Assembly (NCBI GenBank): GCA_965613025.1
Contig: CBFDUE010000011.1
Coordinates: 1-46,038, forward strand
Source: CAYTXJ01 sp965613025
Lineage (GTDB): Bacteria > Desulfobacterota > DSM-4660 > Desulfatiglandales > JALVMZ01
Length of the DNA: 46,038 bases
Direction of reading: 5' to 3'
Positions 42,995 to 46,038 of the stretch are shown here, in pieces. Every line of letters begins with the position of its first letter. Within the stretch, counting starts at the first letter, position 1. Made by a program: the position numbers and the translations under genes. The notes under the pieces are model-generated. The model was not told the DNA's origin and ran no database searches. It worked only from the letters and a program-made list of their open reading frames with translations.

Positions 42995-43918
42995 ATGTTA
43001 TTAAGGTTGAAAAATTTAAGAATCAATCCTGAAACCTTTTTTATCTTTTCTCTGATAATCCTTTCACTGGTTTCTCTCTTTGATTTTGAAAGAGATTTAT
43101 GTAAAAGTTGCGAGTCAGTTCAAGATTCAGTTTATTCCAACATCTTTAATATTTATCTACCCTTCCTTGGAATTCTATCATTTACAATTCTTTTATTTTT
43201 TAAAATATTCAAAAAATCTGATTACTTTTTTTATTTTCTTTGTGTCTTATTTGGTCTGGATCTTTACCTCCAGATAATACAGTTTTTTGTTTTAAAGGCA
43301 ACATGTTATATTTGTCTGGCAATATTTTTTATTTTAGCATCTCTGCTGATTGTAGAGGTAACAAGGCGAACTTATTTAAAGTTAAAGAGTTTTTTAATTA
43401 TTCTCTCTTCATTTCTGTCTTTACACTTCTATTTTTTTCCTCCAGTTTCACCGGATATTAAAAGGACAGGAATAGTTTATCCAGGTGCAAAAAAGGTAAT
43501 TTTATATGCTTCCATGGAATGTCCTCATTGTAGAGAAGCAATGGAGTATTTTAGAAACCTATGTGTAAGAAAGAATTGCACTCTAATCGTAAAGCCAGTG
43601 GGAGATCGAGAAACCTGTAATTGGATATGCAGGGAACTTTTTAATAATTCCAGATTAGGAAAATTATTCTCTCAGGAAATCTTAAAGATTAACTATGAGG
43701 AGATAAAAAATATATCAAAAGGGGAACTTAGGCTTCCCTTAATTTTCATTGAAAATGGAGAAGATAAGAGGAAATTTGTAGGTTTTTCTGAAGAGGTTAA
43801 AAGAGAAATTGAACTTTGTTTAACGGAAAATGAGGAAAAATTAAGTATACATTTTATAACCTCACCAGAGGAACAGACTGAAAATTTCTGTTCTGAAAAC
43901 TGTCCAGAAATTAAATAA
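42995..43918 (+). CDS. VKOR-thioredoxin fusion, periplasmic disulfide-forming protein
   Basis: The protein has 307 residues from ATG 42995, which has GGGAG seven bases upstream. A GTG at 42908 with AGGAG eight bases upstream would add 29 hydrophilic residues, so the start is uncertain. About five membrane helices (13-29, 53-70, 76-98, 100-121 and 131-148) carry the VKOR cysteines: C36 and C39 in the loop (DLCKSCES), and the redox pair C104/C107 (ATCYICLA). A thioredoxin-like domain from about 165 has CPHC (176-179). VKOR homologues reoxidise DsbA-like partners and pass electrons to quinone, and here the partner is fused. Several additional cysteines (C190, C197 and the C-terminal pair in NFCSENCPEIK) are unusual. 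It would form disulfides in exported proteins. Confidence 0.85.
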   Translation: MLLRLKNLRINPETFFIFSLIILSLVSLFDFERDLCKSCESVQDSVYSNIFNIYLPFLGILSFTILLFFKIFKKSDYFFYFLCVLFGLDLYLQIIQFFVLKATCYICLAIFFILASLLIVEVTRRTYLKLKSFLIILSSFLSLHFYFFPPVSPDIKRTGIVYPGAKKVILYASMECPHCREAMEYFRNLCVRKNCTLIVKPVGDRETCNWICRELFNNSRLGKLFSQEILKINYEEIKNISKGELRLPLIFIENGEDKRKFVGFSEEVKREIELCLTENEEKLSIHFITSPEEQTENFCSENCPEIK

Positions 43919-43921
43919 AGG

Positions 43922-44638
43922 TTATCCTACTTCCTTTTTAGCTACTATTAAAGTAGATATGCTCATGGAAAGTCTCTTGTATAATAATATCCTAAATCCA
44001 GAAGATTCTATCTCTTTCAATAACAGTTGAGGTGTAATGAAGTGTTGAATAGATGTGGCAAGATAAAGATATGCATCATAATCTTTTGAGATAAGACCTC
44101 CGATAAATGGCAAGATATTTCCTATATAAGACATTATTAGTCTTGATCTGAAAGATGATTCTTCTATTTTTAAGAATTCTAAGACAACTAATAGACCATT
44201 TTGTTTGAGAACCCTGAAAAATTCTTTCAAGGCCTCTTTTCGGTCTGTAATATTCCTAAGTCCAAAAGATATACTCAAAATATCTGCAAAATCGTTTTTA
44301 AAAGGCAAGTATGAAGCAGAGCCTCTAATAAAATCCACTCCTGAAATCTTATCTTGCCCCCTTTTTATCATCCTCTCAGAGGGATCAATACCTATTATCT
44401 TATTGATCTTGACCTCCTTGAACTTTGATACCTGAATCCATTGAAGACACATATCACCTGTACCGCATGCTACATCCAAGATATACTCTATGTGATCATT
44501 ATTAAAGGCCTTAAGGGATAGTTTACATGATTCTCTTCTCCATTTTCTATCGATTCCAATTGTAAGAATATGATTAAGTATGTCGTATCTTTCCGATATC
44601 TTATCAAACATTGAAATTATATCTTTTTGTCTTTTCAT
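43922..44638 (-). CDS. ubiE: UbiE/MenG-family quinone C-methyltransferase
   Basis: The 238-residue class I SAM methyltransferase has the UbiE signature N-terminus (ISMFDKISERYDILNHILTI followed by GIDRKWR), the SAM-binding LDVACGTGDMCL, the acidic IGIDPSERMI and the family segment ISFGLRNITDRKEAL. It probably converts demethylmenaquinone to menaquinone, the expected quinone of an anaerobe. I chose ATG 44638 because the MKRQKD start matches the family. A TTG at 44653 overlaps the upstream stop. The gene is cotranscribed with the radical SAM gene and ends three bases from the convergent VKOR gene. Confidence 0.88.
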   Translation of the reverse strand: MKRQKDIISMFDKISERYDILNHILTIGIDRKWRRESCKLSLKAFNNDHIEYILDVACGTGDMCLQWIQVSKFKEVKINKIIGIDPSERMIKRGQDKISGVDFIRGSASYLPFKNDFADILSISFGLRNITDRKEALKEFFRVLKQNGLLVVLEFLKIEESSFRSRLIMSYIGNILPFIGGLISKDYDAYLYLATSIQHFITPQLLLKEIESSGFRILLYKRLSMSISTLIVAKKEVG

Positions 44639-44649
44639 TTTAGTTGGAA

Positions 44650-45867
44650 TCAAGAGTCTAAAAAACAGGATGGATCCTCTGCTAAATAGTCATTATTATA
44701 TGCTAAAGCCCTGCCCCTACATCCTCCACAGATTTTCCTAAATTCACAATGTCCGCATCTACCTTTAAGGGTATTTTCACGATCCCGAAGTTTTAAAAAA
44801 ATTTCGCTATCTTTCCAAATTATATCAAAAGGCCTATCTTTTACATTTCCCGCAGATATCTCTATAAAAGGGCATGGCCATACATCGCCATTAGATTTAA
44901 TATATACAAAACCTCTTCCTGCTGTGCAGCCATGAAAGAGCTTTTCAGCTAATCTCTTCCATATTCCATCTTGGTATCCTCTCTTTTTCATAAGATATGG
45001 CCAATATTGAGGACCTGCTACAGGTTCTATAATAGTTGAGATTGATTTTTGTTTTTGTGCCAGGAATCTTAGCAACTTTTCATTTTTATTTTTTTTAAGA
45101 GTGGCTGGTTCAATGGCATTCCCTCTACCAACAGGGACAAGTTGATACATTAGCATAATCCCAGAGCCCAATCTGTCTGAAAAATCTACCAGTTCATTTA
45201 GACTTTCATAATTATACTCCATTGCTGTTGTGTTAATTTGTAAAAGAATTCCCGCTGCCTTCACCGCCTTTATTCCTCTAAGGGCAAGATTAAATGCCTT
45301 TGGATTTGCCCTTATTTTATTATGAATACCTGGGATTACGGAATCCAGACTAATGGCAACTCCCACGACACCTGCCTCTTTTAATTTAAATGCAACTTCT
45401 TCAGTGATCAGTGTTCCATTTGTGGCAATTACATTTGTAAGACCAGCTTCCTTAGAATGATTTAGTAATTCAAAGATGTCTGCCCTTAAAAGGGGTTCAC
45501 CTCCTGTGTAGACGAGCATCTTGAATTCATCAATTTTGGCCAGCTCATCAATTAACTTTTTTGCCTCATAGGTGGTAAGTTCGTCCTTAGAGGGTTTTCC
45601 TCCAGCGGCATGGCAGTGGATACAGTTCAGATTACATGCAGAAGTTACTTCCCAGGCAGGATGTGCCGGGAAACCTATGCATCCCATACCTAAGGCCCCA
45701 GCAGCAACTGGTATGGATTTAAAAGAATGTCTGAGCAGCCATTTCCCAAATCTATCCCATTTAATAAGATGCTTAAAATAGAGGATACTCATAAACTGCC
45801 TTAAGATCAGAGTAGGAGGCCAAAATATCTCAAGATTAATCCACTTTGGTAAATTGACGATATTCAT
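44650..45867 (-). CDS. SPASM-domain radical SAM enzyme (Ahb/NirJ- or maturase-like)
   Basis: The protein has 405 residues. An unusual N-terminal extension (about 1-68) is rich in aromatic and hydrophobic residues. The radical SAM 4Fe-4S motif is C78, C82 and C85 (TSACNLNCIHCHA), with VYTGGEPLL downstream. The C-terminal SPASM region has GCTAGRGFVYIKSNGDVWPC, then GRCGHCEFRKICGGC and AEDPSC. This architecture is shared by the heme-pathway enzymes AhbC/AhbD and NirJ and by peptide-modifying maturases. Sulfate reducers use the Ahb route, so a heme role is possible, but no precursor peptide or other Ahb gene is in view. It abuts an upstream partial gene and overlaps the ubiE frame. An alternative ATG at 45792 has TAAGG six bases upstream. 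Confidence 0.8.
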   Translation of the reverse strand: MNIVNLPKWINLEIFWPPTLILRQFMSILYFKHLIKWDRFGKWLLRHSFKSIPVAAGALGMGCIGFPAHPAWEVTSACNLNCIHCHAAGGKPSKDELTTYEAKKLIDELAKIDEFKMLVYTGGEPLLRADIFELLNHSKEAGLTNVIATNGTLITEEVAFKLKEAGVVGVAISLDSVIPGIHNKIRANPKAFNLALRGIKAVKAAGILLQINTTAMEYNYESLNELVDFSDRLGSGIMLMYQLVPVGRGNAIEPATLKKNKNEKLLRFLAQKQKSISTIIEPVAGPQYWPYLMKKRGYQDGIWKRLAEKLFHGCTAGRGFVYIKSNGDVWPCPFIEISAGNVKDRPFDIIWKDSEIFLKLRDRENTLKGRCGHCEFRKICGGCRGRALAYNNDYLAEDPSCFLDS

Positions 45868-45970
45868 TTAGATAAAAACCGAACTTCCAATAGCTATAAT
45901 ATATGAGCTTGTAGTTCCAAGATTGACAAAGATGGTCATTGCGCAAATCTTTTCTAAGAGGTCTCTGTCC
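45868..45970 (-). CDS. C-terminal fragment of a probable membrane protein (cut by contig end)
   Basis: On the minus strand a frame is open from the adapter junction at 45970 to TAA at 45870-45868, directly before the radical SAM ATG. It encodes about 33 residues (DRDLLEKICAMTIFV, then GTTSSYIIAIGSSVFI), ending in a hydrophobic, helix-like segment. The zero-base spacing suggests a cotranscribed upstream gene. Too little is present to name it. Confidence 0.45.
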
Positions 45971-46038
45971 CTGTCTCTTATACACATCTCCGAGCCCACG
46001 AGACTAGGCATGATCTCGTATGCCGTCTTCTGCTTGAA
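45971..46038 (-). other. Illumina Nextera i7/P7 adapter (artefact)
   Basis: Positions 45971-45989 are the mosaic end CTGTCTCTTATACACATCT, 45990-46004 read CCGAGCCCACGAGAC, 46005-46012 read TAGGCATG (i7 index), and 46013-46036 are the P7 end, followed by AA. This is library adapter and not part of the genome. Confidence 0.99.

Noticed and set aside
45900..45960. Second copy of the TGTCATTGCGA repeat near the right end
   Set aside because: Only GGTCATTGCGCAAATC is present, without an inverted partner, and it lies within an open reading frame.

Overview
This window is one assembled contig of an AT-rich bacterium, closed at both ends by untrimmed Illumina Nextera adapter (1-68 and 45971-46038). 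The genomic insert is 69-45970. The gene set points to an anaerobic, probably thermophilic, respiring bacterium of the Desulfobacterota or a neighbouring phylum. It has a Qrc-type periplasmic cytochrome/quinone-reductase operon of the kind known from sulfate reducers, a single-chain pyruvate:ferredoxin oxidoreductase, an adenosylcobalamin-dependent ribonucleotide reductase, a corrinoid-activation protein, UbiE/MenG-type quinone methylation and a SPASM radical SAM enzyme. Arginine is written mostly as AGA/AGG and isoleucine often as ATA, which fits a thermophile. The exact taxon cannot be fixed from the sequence alone.

Layout, left to right. (1) 71-8479: recC (5' end cut by the contig edge), recB and recD in a tight overlapping operon. 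(2) 8473-12076, minus strand: a three-gene unit encoding a MoxR-type AAA+ ATPase, a GXGXG beta-helix protein and a von Willebrand A protein with a degenerate metallopeptidase-like N-terminus. I cannot assign a defined role to this unit, and it is the best candidate here for an undescribed system. (3) 12241-17663: class II ribonucleotide reductase interrupted by a 365-residue LAGLIDADG intein exactly at the catalytic NPCGE cysteine, divergent from a 2Fe-2S/ASKHA corrinoid-activating protein. (4) 17675-18097: rpsU (bS21) behind a leader with a small ORF, a three-codon ORF and a perfect 12-bp hairpin. (5) 18197-23640: Qrc-like electron transfer operon (pentaheme cytochrome, Tat-exported molybdopterin-family protein, four-cluster ferredoxin, NrfD membrane protein, small membrane protein), followed by a HAD phosphatase.

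(6) 36717 down to 24383, minus strand: one compact type IV pilus operon, with genes overlapping or nearly touching: HTH regulator, pilM, pilN, pilO, pilP, an AMIN-STN-TPR protein, a lipoprotein secretin, a TPR lipoprotein and a 1627-residue Ig-like/beta-propeller lipoprotein. (7) 36927-41548: signal peptidase I, a convergent overlapping Nudix hydrolase, and pyruvate:ferredoxin oxidoreductase. (8) 41630-43918: cobT, a repeat-rich spacer with a palindromic dispersed repeat, and a VKOR-thioredoxin fusion. (9) 45970 down to 43922, minus strand: the tail of an unknown membrane protein, a SPASM radical SAM enzyme and a UbiE-type methyltransferase.

How the parts connect: POR supplies acetyl-CoA metabolism with reduced ferredoxin. 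The Qrc-like complex passes periplasmic electrons to the menaquinone pool that a UbiE/MenG enzyme would help make. CobT would supply the lower-ligand nucleotide for the cobalamin used by the class II RNR. Apparent sigma70-like promoters with TTGACA or near-TTGACA -35 boxes precede several of these units. No rRNA, tRNA, CRISPR array or intact transposase was seen.
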